Assembly: GCA_900543715.1 (NCBI GenBank)
Contig: UQSX01000043.1
Coordinates: forward strand, 1-22,886
Source of the DNA: an uncultured Blautia sp.
GTDB lineage: Bacteria > Bacillota > Clostridia > Lachnospirales > Lachnospiraceae
Direction: 5' to 3'
DNA: 22,886 nt
The translations under genes and the position numbers were made by a program. Each line of letters begins with the position of its first letter. Positions within the stretch are counted from its first letter, which is position 1. Below, one piece after another: positions 16,638 through 22,886 of the stretch. A model generated the notes under the pieces. It was not told where the DNA came from. It was given only the letters and a program-made list of their open reading frames with translations, and made no database searches.

Positions 16638-17330
16638 TTACACCTCTTTCTTTTCTTCTTTATTTATCAGTCTGCAGATCAGAGCCTCGTCTGCCATAGG
16701 ACACCTGGTATAGCAGATTCCGCAGTCATCGCAGTCCATTTCTCTGATATGATATTTTTCATCAGTTCCCAGATAAATTGCCTGCTCCACGCAGTTTTCC
16801 TGACAGACACCGCAGCCGGTGCAGGCCTGGGAGATAAAATAACTCATTGGTTTCTTGGCAATTCCTCCAAAGGAAAATCGAAGCCTGCGGATTCTTTCGC
16901 TTTCATATAAATGAAAAATTTCGCCCTCTCCTTTATACAGGTGAAATAAAGCTACCATGTCGAAATTCTTGCGATACATCAGCTTTGTCCCTGGATTCAG
17001 GATAAAAAATTCTTCCCAAATTTTTTCATCCTTTTCTTCTTCTGCCCAGGCAGACATTCTCAGAGAGTATCTCTCCTGGATCAGCGTATTCAGTACCAGC
17101 TGAGGCCGGTCTTTCAGCTGAAGATAGGTAGGCTTTCCTCTGGAAGTCATAAAATAAATTTCTCCATTGGATAAACGGTTAAAATCCAAGATCCTGCACT
17201 CTGGCTGCCCATGGTTAACAGTAGCAGCCGGCATAAACCGTATGTCCCCAATAAGAGAAAACACTTTTTCTCTGACCCGTTCTTCCGGATCCTGATCTGT
17301 AAGTCCCCATAAAATGTCTTGTCCTTCCAT
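16638..17330 (-). CDS. Flavin-binding split-barrel protein with two [4Fe-4S] clusters (copy 1)
   Basis: 230 residues with the same layout as the 14582-15286 protein: an FMN-type split barrel (about 15-150; RFMPAATVNHGQPECRILDF, YFMTSRGKPTYLQLKDRP) and a C-terminal two-cluster ferredoxin with Cys170, 173, 176, 180 and Cys200, 203, 206, 210. Overall identity to copy 2 looks low outside shared blocks (LNPGTK, GEIFHL, RLRFSFGG), so they are diverged and may have separate substrates or form a heterodimer. GGAGGAG precedes the ATG by five bases; the cupin gene ends 18 bases upstream and the permease starts two bases downstream. Such fused flavin-ferredoxin proteins occur in anaerobes, mostly without assigned function. 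Confidence 0.88.
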   Translation of the reverse strand: MEGQDILWGLTDQDPEERVREKVFSLIGDIRFMPAATVNHGQPECRILDFNRLSNGEIYFMTSRGKPTYLQLKDRPQLVLNTLIQERYSLRMSAWAEEEKDEKIWEEFFILNPGTKLMYRKNFDMVALFHLYKGEGEIFHLYESERIRRLRFSFGGIAKKPMSYFISQACTGCGVCQENCVEQAIYLGTDEKYHIREMDCDDCGICYTRCPMADEALICRLINKEEKKEV

Positions 17331-17348
17331 CTTCTCTCCTCCGGCAGT

Positions 17349-17864
17349 CTATTTTTTCACTGATCCCGCTTCTACAAATTTTCCCCCTATATTCTTAACA
17401 ATCTTTCCTGCCTGTTCTCTCACATATTCGCTGTCCAGCAGAATTGTCATAAAGCAGTGGGGCCTTATGATCTTTTTATAAACAATTGGACAGTGTCTCA
17501 CACCAGCAGGGCAATAGATGCAGGTATTTCTGGTTATAGTATATGGCTCTCCCTCAATATAGAAATCTGCCTCTCCCCACTGAGCATTTACATCATCTTC
17601 CTTGTCATTAAAGCTAGGCATGAAAAATACCAATTCATCTACATCATGGACATGTTCATCCACATATGGATTTTTGTTTGGGATCTCATAAAACCAGGAA
17701 AGACTCATATTTACTTTACAGTCCGGAAATAGATCTGCAGAACTATAAGTCTGCCCCAGAGTCCTCCCTGTCTTAATATCTCCCTTGTCATCCCGGATAT
17801 CATCCAGTACCGGCTGTACATAATCTGGTGATACAATCAAATGTTCCCACTTTCTTTTTGCCAT
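17349..17864 (-). CDS. Cupin-like metal-binding protein, first gene of the TetR operon
   Basis: 171 residues from ATG 17864, preceded by GGGGGA at five bases; a longer frame to 17978 crosses the promoter and operators and is rejected. A cupin-type metal site is visible: His71-x-His73-xxx-Glu77 (DEHVHDVDELVFF) and His124 in PAGVRHCPIV, spaced like cupin motifs 1 and 2. The region between holds the expected glycine turn (YIEGEPYTI). No membrane or signal segment. As first gene of a unit with two flavoproteins and a permease, it may be an isomerase, lyase or decarboxylase acting on the imported compound, or a binding protein; sequence alone does not decide. Confidence 0.8.
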   Translation of the reverse strand: MAKRKWEHLIVSPDYVQPVLDDIRDDKGDIKTGRTLGQTYSSADLFPDCKVNMSLSWFYEIPNKNPYVDEHVHDVDELVFFMPSFNDKEDDVNAQWGEADFYIEGEPYTITRNTCIYCPAGVRHCPIVYKKIIRPHCFMTILLDSEYVREQAGKIVKNIGGKFVEAGSVKK

Positions 17865-17885
17865 AAAAATCCCCCGTTTCTCTTT

Positions 17886-17901
17886 ACTGAACGTGTTCAG
17901 T
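17886..17901. promoter_or_regulatory. Operator 1 of the TetR operon (palindrome)
   Basis: ACTGAACGTGTTCAGT: perfect 7-base arms ACTGAAC/GTTCAGT around a 2-base centre, between the -10 and the cupin ribosome site. It matches the second palindrome 36 bases away in 14 of 16 positions. TetR binding is inferred from shape, position and the operon's own tetR gene. Confidence 0.75.
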
Positions 17902-17916
17902 TTCTTTATATATCTT

Positions 17917-17945
17917 ATACTACTGAACGCGTTTAGTTTTGTCAA
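17917..17945 (-). promoter_or_regulatory. Promoter of the cupin-flavoprotein-permease-tetR operon
   Basis: Minus strand: consensus TTGACA (17945-17940), 17 bases, then TAGTAT (17922-17917); TATAAG just downstream is an alternative -10 with long spacing. The spacer is almost filled by operator 2, so a bound repressor would block RNA polymerase. Confidence 0.65.
17922..17937. promoter_or_regulatory. Operator 2 of the TetR operon (palindrome in promoter spacer)
   Basis: ACTGAACGCGTTTAGT: same half-sites as operator 1 with one arm mismatch. It lies between -35 and -10 of the operon promoter. Confidence 0.72.
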
Positions 17946-18002
17946 GTAATATTTTACCTTATTAAAAAAATAAAGCAAAGGCCCAAAATATCTTCATAAC
18001 GC

Positions 18003-18039
18003 AAAGAAGGACCGGCCACTCCAGGCTCGGTCCTTCTTT
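18003..18039 (-). terminator. Terminator after yerC
   Basis: Perfect 12-base stem AAAGAAGGACCG (18003-18014) with CGGTCCTTCTTT (18028-18039) and a 13-base loop. No long T run outside the stem, but the arm itself ends CTTCTTT. It separates yerC from the TetR operon. Confidence 0.65.
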
Positions 18040-18058
18040 GGTAAATCAACTTTATCCC

Positions 18059-18349
18059 TTATTCTTTTGAAATCCTGTCAAATACCATATCATAACCGTC
18101 GTTTCCATAATTCAGGCTTCTGTTCACGCGGCTGATGGTAGCTGTGGAAGCCCCTGTCTTCTCAGATATCTCCAGATAGGTCTTCTTCTCTTTTAACATC
18201 TTAGCTACTTCGAATCTCTGAGATAAAGATAAAATCTCATTTACTGTGCATACGTCCTCAAAAAACTGGTAGCATTCTTCTCTGCTCTTCAGGCTGAGTA
18301 CTGCGTCAAACAGTGAGTCAACTGCTTCTGTATGAATCTTTTTGCTCAT
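18059..18349 (-). CDS. TrpR-like regulator, YerC/YecD family
   Basis: 96 residues, the full length of the YerC/YecD family. The TrpR-like helix-turn-helix is at about 45-80: LSQRFEVAKMLKEKKTYLEI followed by SEKTGASTATISRVNRSLNY. The segment 'GASTATISRVNRSL' is near-invariant in these proteins. AGGAGA lies eight bases before the ATG. The gene has its own promoter and terminator. The family lacks an established role; TrpR resemblance covers the DNA-binding fold and does not imply tryptophan sensing. Confidence 0.93.
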   Translation of the reverse strand: MSKKIHTEAVDSLFDAVLSLKSREECYQFFEDVCTVNEILSLSQRFEVAKMLKEKKTYLEISEKTGASTATISRVNRSLNYGNDGYDMVFDRISKE

Positions 18350-18471
18350 ATCACATATCTCCTTATATCAATTTCGCACCCGTGACAAGAGAATAACGTT
18401 CAAGTTTTTCACTGCTTTGCCGTACTGTTTTATTAACGCTTTAACAGTTATATCTCCTATCACTTTCATAT

Positions 18472-18500
18472 ATATTAGCACAGTAAATTCTTAAAGTAAA
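18472..18500 (-). promoter_or_regulatory. Promoter of yerC
   Basis: Minus strand: TTTACT (18500-18495), 17-base spacer, TAATAT (18477-18472) preceded by TGC (extended -10). This gives a leader of about 115 bases. Confidence 0.55.
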
Positions 18501-18539
18501 GAACAGACTTTGACTTTCTCGACATTATTTATGAAAATT

Positions 18540-19262
18540 CTATAAAATTTTGTCTTTATTGACATATTTCTTAAATTCATCAACGTTTCTATTGACAATA
18601 AGCTCTTCTGGAAATCCCATTTCATCTAAAATCTTTTGGACATAGTCATGACATCCTACCAAAGTATCCGTGTGGGCATCACTGTTTACGATTACTGGAG
18701 CCTGGTATTCTCTGCAGTATTTCAGCATAATCCTGATGTTTTCTTCCCCACCCTGTCTGCCGCACCGGGGGTCCAGAGAATTATTATTTACTTCCAGCAG
18801 AACTCTATGTTCCTTAGCGCTCTGGACTAAGGCAAGATAGTCTACTTCATATCTGGCATCGTCAGGATGTCCGATTATGTGCAGATAGGGGTTCTTCATA
18901 ACTTCCAGATAAGCATTGGTATTCTCTTCCCTGGTTCCGGGCTTTATACAGGGCACATGCATGCTGGCAATAACAATATCCATTTTTGCCAGGGTCTTTT
19001 CTCCCATGTCCACATGGCCCTCATAATCCATAATATTCAGCTCAGTGCCCATATAAAGTTCTACTCCATACATTTCCCGGTCCACCATTTTCAGATTTTC
19101 AAAATAAAAAAGCTGACAGGTTCCAGGCATTTTCATAGAATGTTCTGTAATCCCCAGAAGTTCCAGGCCTTTCTCAGAAGCTGCTTTTGCCATTTCCCGG
19201 ATAGTGCTGTAGGCGTGGCCGCTGGCAATGGTATGGGTGTGTGCATCTAAAACGTATTTCAT
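18540..19262 (-). CDS. PHP-domain phosphoesterase (YcdX-like)
   Basis: 240 residues, matching the YcdX-type PHP phosphatases. Metal ligands are in place: His8 and His10 in DAHTHTIASGHAYS, His in GITEHS, His in ASMHVP, His and Asp in IGHPDDARY, and Asp-His in NSDAH. Together they form the trinuclear site that hydrolyses small phosphate esters; the substrate is not known here. GGAAG about seven bases before the ATG. It lies between the xylulokinase terminator and yerC with its own likely promoter, so it is probably a single-gene unit. Confidence 0.92.
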   Translation of the reverse strand: MKYVLDAHTHTIASGHAYSTIREMAKAASEKGLELLGITEHSMKMPGTCQLFYFENLKMVDREMYGVELYMGTELNIMDYEGHVDMGEKTLAKMDIVIASMHVPCIKPGTREENTNAYLEVMKNPYLHIIGHPDDARYEVDYLALVQSAKEHRVLLEVNNNSLDPRCGRQGGEENIRIMLKYCREYQAPVIVNSDAHTDTLVGCHDYVQKILDEMGFPEELIVNRNVDEFKKYVNKDKIL

Positions 19263-19304
19263 ATTTTTCTTCCTTTCAAATTCTATACGTACAGGTCCAT
19301 CACC

Positions 19305-19333
19305 ATTTTAATATATTTTTCTCACTTCAACAA
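19305..19333 (-). promoter_or_regulatory. Likely promoter of the PHP gene
   Basis: Minus strand: TTGTTG (19333-19328), 17 bases, TAAAAT (19310-19305), about 40 bases before the start codon. Confidence 0.5.
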
Positions 19334-19405
19334 GGACCTCAGACCTGGCTCCTTTACAGAGAACACTCACCTAATTCTACAGAGGAAAAATTCCTATATA
19401 CTGGC

Positions 19406-19456
19406 AAAAAGACAGAGCCCCTCCTTCCAAAAAGGATAGGGCTCTGCCGTCTTTTA
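19406..19456 (-). terminator. Terminator of the isomerase-xylulokinase operon
   Basis: Hairpin with outer AAAAGAC/GTCTTTT, middle GAGCCC/GGGCTC and inner CCTT/AAGG pairings separated by small bulges, followed on the minus strand by TTTTTG. It lies just past the xylulokinase stop. Confidence 0.75.
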
Positions 19457-19468
19457 TTCTATGTCGAA

Positions 19469-20938
19469 TCAGATGATCTCGTTAAACAGCTCTTTTACTG
19501 TTGGATAAATTTTTACAAACTTCTGATATCTCTCTTCATATTTCGCAGCCAGTTCTGGTTCTGGCTCTACTGTATCAATAACCTTCACGATTTTTTCAGC
19601 TGCTTCTTCTACTGATGCAAACTCTCCGTTGGCTACTGCTGCCAGCATGGCTCCCCCTAAGGCCGGGCCTTCCTCAGATTCGATAACATCCACTTTAATG
19701 TTCAGGATATTGGCGATCATCTTTTTCCACAGAGGGCTCTTGGCTCCGCCGCCGCAGATCTTGGTCCGCTCAATCTGGATACCCAGAGATTTTGCAATCT
19801 CAAAGGAGTCCCTGATAGCGAAGGCTACACCTTCCAGAACTGCCTGTGTCATATCTGCTCTGGTGCTGTCCATGGTCAGCCCGATAAAGGTTCCTCTGGC
19901 ATTAGGATTATTGTGAGGAGACCGCTCTCCCATGAGATACGGCAGGAAAAACACATTATTTTCTCCCAGCTTCTCAATCTTCGCCTGTTCTCCGCTGTAG
20001 TCCTTTGTACCAATGATCTCATCCATCCACCATTTGTTGCAGGAAGCTGCGCTCAGCATACAGCCCATCAGATGATAGTGACCGTCTGCGTGAGCAAAGG
20101 CATGAAGAGCATTATTTGGGTCTACGCCGAATTCTTTGCTGGAAATAAAGATAGTTCCGCTGGTTCCCAGGGAAATGTTGCACATTCCGTCACCAACTGT
20201 ACCAGTTCCTACTGCAGCCGCAGCATTGTCTCCGGCTCCTGCCACGATCTTGCAGGTCTCCGGGATGCCCAGCTCTTTGGCCAGCTCAGGTTTTAATGTG
20301 CCTACTGTTTCATAGCTTTCGAAAAGCTTCGGCATCTGTTCCTCTGTAACTCCGCAGATATCCAGCATTTCTTTGGACCAGCAGCGGTTCTTCACATCCA
20401 GAAGAAGCATTCCCGATGCATCGGACATGTCGCAGCTGTGGGTTCCGGATAATTTATAAGCCAGGTAATCCTTTGGCAGCATGATCTTTTTGATCCGTTT
20501 AAAATTCTCCGGTTCGTTTTCCTTTACCCAGAGGATTTTTGGCGCGGTAAAACCTGCAAAAGCAATATTGGCTGTATACTGAGACAATTTATCCTTGCCG
20601 ATCACATTATTTAAATAATCTGTTTCTTTTCCTGTTCTTCCATCATTCCAGAGAATTGCAGGACGGATCACCTGATCCTTTTCATCCAGGATCACCAGGC
20701 CATGCATCTGGCCTCCGAAGCTGATACCAGCTACCTGGCTCTTATCGCAGTCAGCGGTAAGCTCTTTGATTCCTTCCAGGCTCTGCTCCCACCAGTCTTC
20801 CGGATTCTGTTCAGACCATCCTGGATGAGGGAAAGAAAGGGGATATTCTCTGGAAACGATCTTCTGGATCTTTCCCTCTCCATCCATGAGCAGCAGCTTC
20901 ACGGCAGATGTTCCTAAGTCTACACCAATGTATAACAT
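19469..20938 (-). CDS. xylB: Xylulokinase (FGGY family)
   Basis: 489 residues, close to the E. coli XylB length. FGGY carbohydrate kinase landmarks: phosphate-1 loop YIGVDLGTSAVKLLLMDGEG (3-22), xylulose-binding GGQMHGLVILD, GAGDNAAAAVGTG, LGTSGTIF and the C-terminal adenosine motif GGGAKSPLWKKM. It phosphorylates D-xylulose to xylulose 5-phosphate, feeding the pentose phosphate pathway, but FGGY kinases vary in substrate, so an L-sugar ketose is possible given the partner isomerase. AAAGGAGAG is five bases before the ATG. It is the last gene of an operon, 71 bases after the isomerase gene, with a terminator after it. Confidence 0.93.
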   Translation of the reverse strand: MLYIGVDLGTSAVKLLLMDGEGKIQKIVSREYPLSFPHPGWSEQNPEDWWEQSLEGIKELTADCDKSQVAGISFGGQMHGLVILDEKDQVIRPAILWNDGRTGKETDYLNNVIGKDKLSQYTANIAFAGFTAPKILWVKENEPENFKRIKKIMLPKDYLAYKLSGTHSCDMSDASGMLLLDVKNRCWSKEMLDICGVTEEQMPKLFESYETVGTLKPELAKELGIPETCKIVAGAGDNAAAAVGTGTVGDGMCNISLGTSGTIFISSKEFGVDPNNALHAFAHADGHYHLMGCMLSAASCNKWWMDEIIGTKDYSGEQAKIEKLGENNVFFLPYLMGERSPHNNPNARGTFIGLTMDSTRADMTQAVLEGVAFAIRDSFEIAKSLGIQIERTKICGGGAKSPLWKKMIANILNIKVDVIESEEGPALGGAMLAAVANGEFASVEEAAEKIVKVIDTVEPEPELAAKYEERYQKFVKIYPTVKELFNEII

Positions 20939-20959
20939 ATTTTCTCTCCTTTATTAAAT

Positions 20960-20987
20960 GGGGACTGCCGCAAGATACGACAGCCCC
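20960..20987 (-). other. Intercistronic hairpin between isomerase and xylB
   Basis: GGGGCTGTC (20987-20979) pairs with GGCAG-T-CCCC (20969-20960) with one bulged base. It has no T run, so it is more likely an mRNA-stability or processing hairpin than a terminator. Confidence 0.45.
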
Positions 20988-21009
20988 TGTAATTCATGTC
21001 CTTTTCCTA

Positions 21010-22476
21010 TTATGCAAATGGATTCTCTGTTGGATACAGAACGCCCTTCGGCTGATTGTAATTGATTTCTTCTACTTCAACACCCATATACTTGAATACT
21101 TCATACAGAGCTTTTCCATAGTGTCCGAAAGCAACAGCTCCGTGATGCGGATAATTCTTCTCTACCAGAACGTGACGGTAGAAACGTCCCATCTCAGGAA
21201 TAGCGAAGATACCGATACCGCCAAAGCTCTGTGTTGCCACAGGAAGAACCTCGCCGTGAGCAATGTATGCCCGAAGCTTGCAGTCAGAGGTGCTCTGGAG
21301 ACGGTAGAAAGTAACATCGCCAGGAATAATATCTCCTTCCAGAGTTCCCTGTGTAACTTCTTCCGGAAGATTTCTTGCCATGATCATCTGATATTTCATA
21401 GTGCAGGAAGTCAGTTTGCCGGAAGTTGTATTTCCGCAGTGGAATCCCATAAAGGTGTCTTTCAGTGTATAGTCATATTTTCCTTTGATCTCGCTGTCAT
21501 AGATAGATGCAGGAACAGTATTGTTAATATCCAGAAGAGTTACGGCATCCTGGCTGATCACAGTACCGATGTACTCACTTACAGTACCCCAGATATCTAC
21601 TTCACAGGATACAGGGATTCCTCTTCCTGTGAGACGGCTGTTTACATAGCAGGGAACAAATCCAAACTGTGTCTGGAATGCAGGCCAGCATTTTGTAGTC
21701 AGTGTCACATATTTTCTGGAACCTTTGTGAGCCTCTATCCAATCCAGCAGAGTGATCTCATACTGAGCCAGCTTAGGCAGGATCTCAGGCTTCATATTGC
21801 CTTCTCCCAGTTCCTTCTCCATGTCTTTTGCAACTTCCGGGATACGAGGATCTCCCTCATGATTTTTGAAAGCTTCAAAAAGATCCAGCTCAGAGTTTTC
21901 TTCAATCTCGATGCCCAGATCGTAAAGTCTCTTAATAGGAGCGTTGCAGGCCAGGAAGTCCTGAGGACGAGGTCCGAAGCTGATTACTTTCAGGTTCTTT
22001 AATGCTACCACAGCTCTAGCGATAGGAACAAATTCCTCGATCATATCTGCCACTTCTGCAGCGGTTCCTACAGGATACTCAGGAATATATGCTTTTAAGT
22101 TGCGCAGTTTCAGGTTGTAGCTGGCATTTAACATACCGCAGTATGCGTCGCCTCTTCCCTGTACCAGGTCTCCTTCTTCAGCTGCTGCCACTACCATACA
22201 TGGTCCATGGAAATATTTTACTAACAGAGTCTCTGCTGTCTCCGGTCCGAAGTTTCCAAGATATACGACTAAAGCGTTGCATCCGGCTTCTCTCAGTTCT
22301 TTTAAAGCTTTCTGCATGTCCACTTCACTTTCTACAACGGTTGGACATTCGTAGATTTCTCCTTTGTAAGCAGCTACCACTGCTTTTCTTCTGTTCTCAG
22401 ACAGTGTCATTGGGAAACAGTCACGGCTTACGGCCACGATACCCATTTTTACTTCTGGCATGTTCTGTAAATTCAT
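21010..22476 (-). CDS. L-fucose/L-arabinose isomerase family protein
   Basis: 488 residues, between AraA (about 500) and FucI (about 590). Likely metal ligands are Glu292 (CEVDIWGT), Asp316 (LLDINNT) and a His in NYPHHGAVAFGH (444-452), in the order seen in FucI. HCGNTTSGKL and the GRGDAYCGMLNASYN segment also fit. It should interconvert an aldose and a ketose using a divalent metal; which sugar is unclear. AGGAGG is nine bases before the ATG. It is followed by xylB and preceded by DUF4867, an arrangement that implies aldose to ketose to ketose phosphate. Confidence 0.88.
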   Translation of the reverse strand: MNLQNMPEVKMGIVAVSRDCFPMTLSENRRKAVVAAYKGEIYECPTVVESEVDMQKALKELREAGCNALVVYLGNFGPETAETLLVKYFHGPCMVVAAAEEGDLVQGRGDAYCGMLNASYNLKLRNLKAYIPEYPVGTAAEVADMIEEFVPIARAVVALKNLKVISFGPRPQDFLACNAPIKRLYDLGIEIEENSELDLFEAFKNHEGDPRIPEVAKDMEKELGEGNMKPEILPKLAQYEITLLDWIEAHKGSRKYVTLTTKCWPAFQTQFGFVPCYVNSRLTGRGIPVSCEVDIWGTVSEYIGTVISQDAVTLLDINNTVPASIYDSEIKGKYDYTLKDTFMGFHCGNTTSGKLTSCTMKYQMIMARNLPEEVTQGTLEGDIIPGDVTFYRLQSTSDCKLRAYIAHGEVLPVATQSFGGIGIFAIPEMGRFYRHVLVEKNYPHHGAVAFGHYGKALYEVFKYMGVEVEEINYNQPKGVLYPTENPFA

Positions 22477-22515
22477 TCTACTTTACCTCCTGATTAAATT
22501 TTTATATTTTGCTGT

Positions 22516-22886
22516 CTATTCTACAGACAGGTTTGCACCTTTTAATCCCACGAAAGCCCCTTCGATACCGGCTTCTTCATGGGCAATGAGCCATTTGTTT
22601 CTTGCAAACAGCAGCTTATCCTCTTTTGTATTGTTCTGAGCCTCTGGCGCATCTGTATTGGTTCCCTTTGGAAGGATCACTGCTGCCCGGAATTTGTTTC
22701 CGTTTACGTTGCAGGGCGCATAGTGAAGCGTTGTAGCATACACTTCGATGACAGTACCTGCCGGAACCAGGAAGGCTTCCATCTTTCCAGTGTCATATGT
22801 ACCGTCTTCCTCAATGTCCTGCTCTTTTCCCAGGATCAGGATCATATCTGTCTGGGCCACGTTCACCTCAGAATCTCTGTGATACT
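22516..22886 (-). CDS. DUF4867 family protein, C-terminal part (starts beyond window)
   Basis: The frame is open to the window edge with no stop, so the start lies outside; a GTG at 22866 is internal. The visible 123 or so residues (EAFLVPAGTVIEVYATTLHY, APCNVNGNKFRAAVILPKGT) are those of DUF4867, small cupin-like proteins found next to sugar isomerases in gut Firmicutes. The stretch 'VPAGTVIEVY..TLHYAP' reads like a cupin barrel with a possible metal-binding His. It ends 40 bases before the isomerase start and so is in the same operon. Likely role: mutarotase-like or epimerase-like sugar handling, which is a guess. Confidence 0.8.
   Translation of the reverse strand, partial: YHRDSEVNVAQTDMILILGKEQDIEEDGTYDTGKMEAFLVPAGTVIEVYATTLHYAPCNVNGNKFRAAVILPKGTNTDAPEAQNNTKEDKLLFARNKWLIAHEEAGIEGAFVGLKGANLSVE

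Noticed and set aside
17865..17978. N-terminal extension of the cupin gene to 17978
   Set aside because: It would read through the -35, -10 and both operators; ATG 17864 has a good GGGGGA site.
19320..19360. Imperfect inverted repeat around AAGGACC / GGAGCC upstream of the PHP gene
   Set aside because: Short, bulged and overlapping a weak promoter; too little to call an operator.
20908..22002. Long plus-strand open frame opposite the isomerase gene
   Set aside because: Antisense to a well-supported gene, no ribosome site, and the translation is rich in Cys, Ser and Phe without family motifs.

Overview
The window looks like chromosome from a gut Lachnospiraceae-type Firmicute (Blautia / [Ruminococcus]-like). 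This is inferred from the gene families (DUF1836, YerC/YecD, a FucI-like isomerase with DUF4867, a lysine-riboswitch NhaC transporter) and from strong AGGAGG ribosome sites, not from a search. Almost everything is read from the minus strand. The only convincing plus-strand gene is the DUF1836 gene at 13203.

Region 1 (1 to about 6000) is debris of an integrative conjugative element (ICE). Reading along the minus strand, a small HTH gene runs into the middle of a SpaA/Cna-B repeat surface protein. That runs into an internal piece of a VirB4-type conjugation ATPase, which is joined in frame to the large ICE SNF2-type helicase. The helicase stops at its last motif against the start of a tnpV transposon gene. 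None of the three large pieces has a natural start. The debris ends about 250 bp past the 3' end of the 23S rRNA methyltransferase gene rlmD/rumA, a known ICE target.

Region 2 (6334-13905) is core chromosome: rlmD, a small membrane protein with a very acidic tail, the helicase gene pcrA, and an NhaC-family transporter whose 0.4-kb leader holds a clear lysine riboswitch and terminator, so it is probably a lysine importer. A divergent DUF1836 regulator gene follows.

Region 3 (13825-17945) is the most interesting part. It is a tight five-gene operon: cupin, flavoprotein-ferredoxin, APC amino-acid permease, second flavoprotein-ferredoxin, TetR regulator. Two near-identical 16-bp palindromes surround its promoter and are good candidates for operators of the TetR encoded as the last gene. 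I read it as an inducible import-and-reduce module for an unknown amino-acid-like compound. I do not recognise it as a described pathway.

Region 4 (18003-22886) holds a TrpR-like YerC regulator, a PHP-domain phosphoesterase, and a sugar operon cut by the window end (DUF4867 protein, FucI/AraA-type isomerase, xylulokinase). Terminators and promoters split these units. I saw no rRNA, tRNA or CRISPR.
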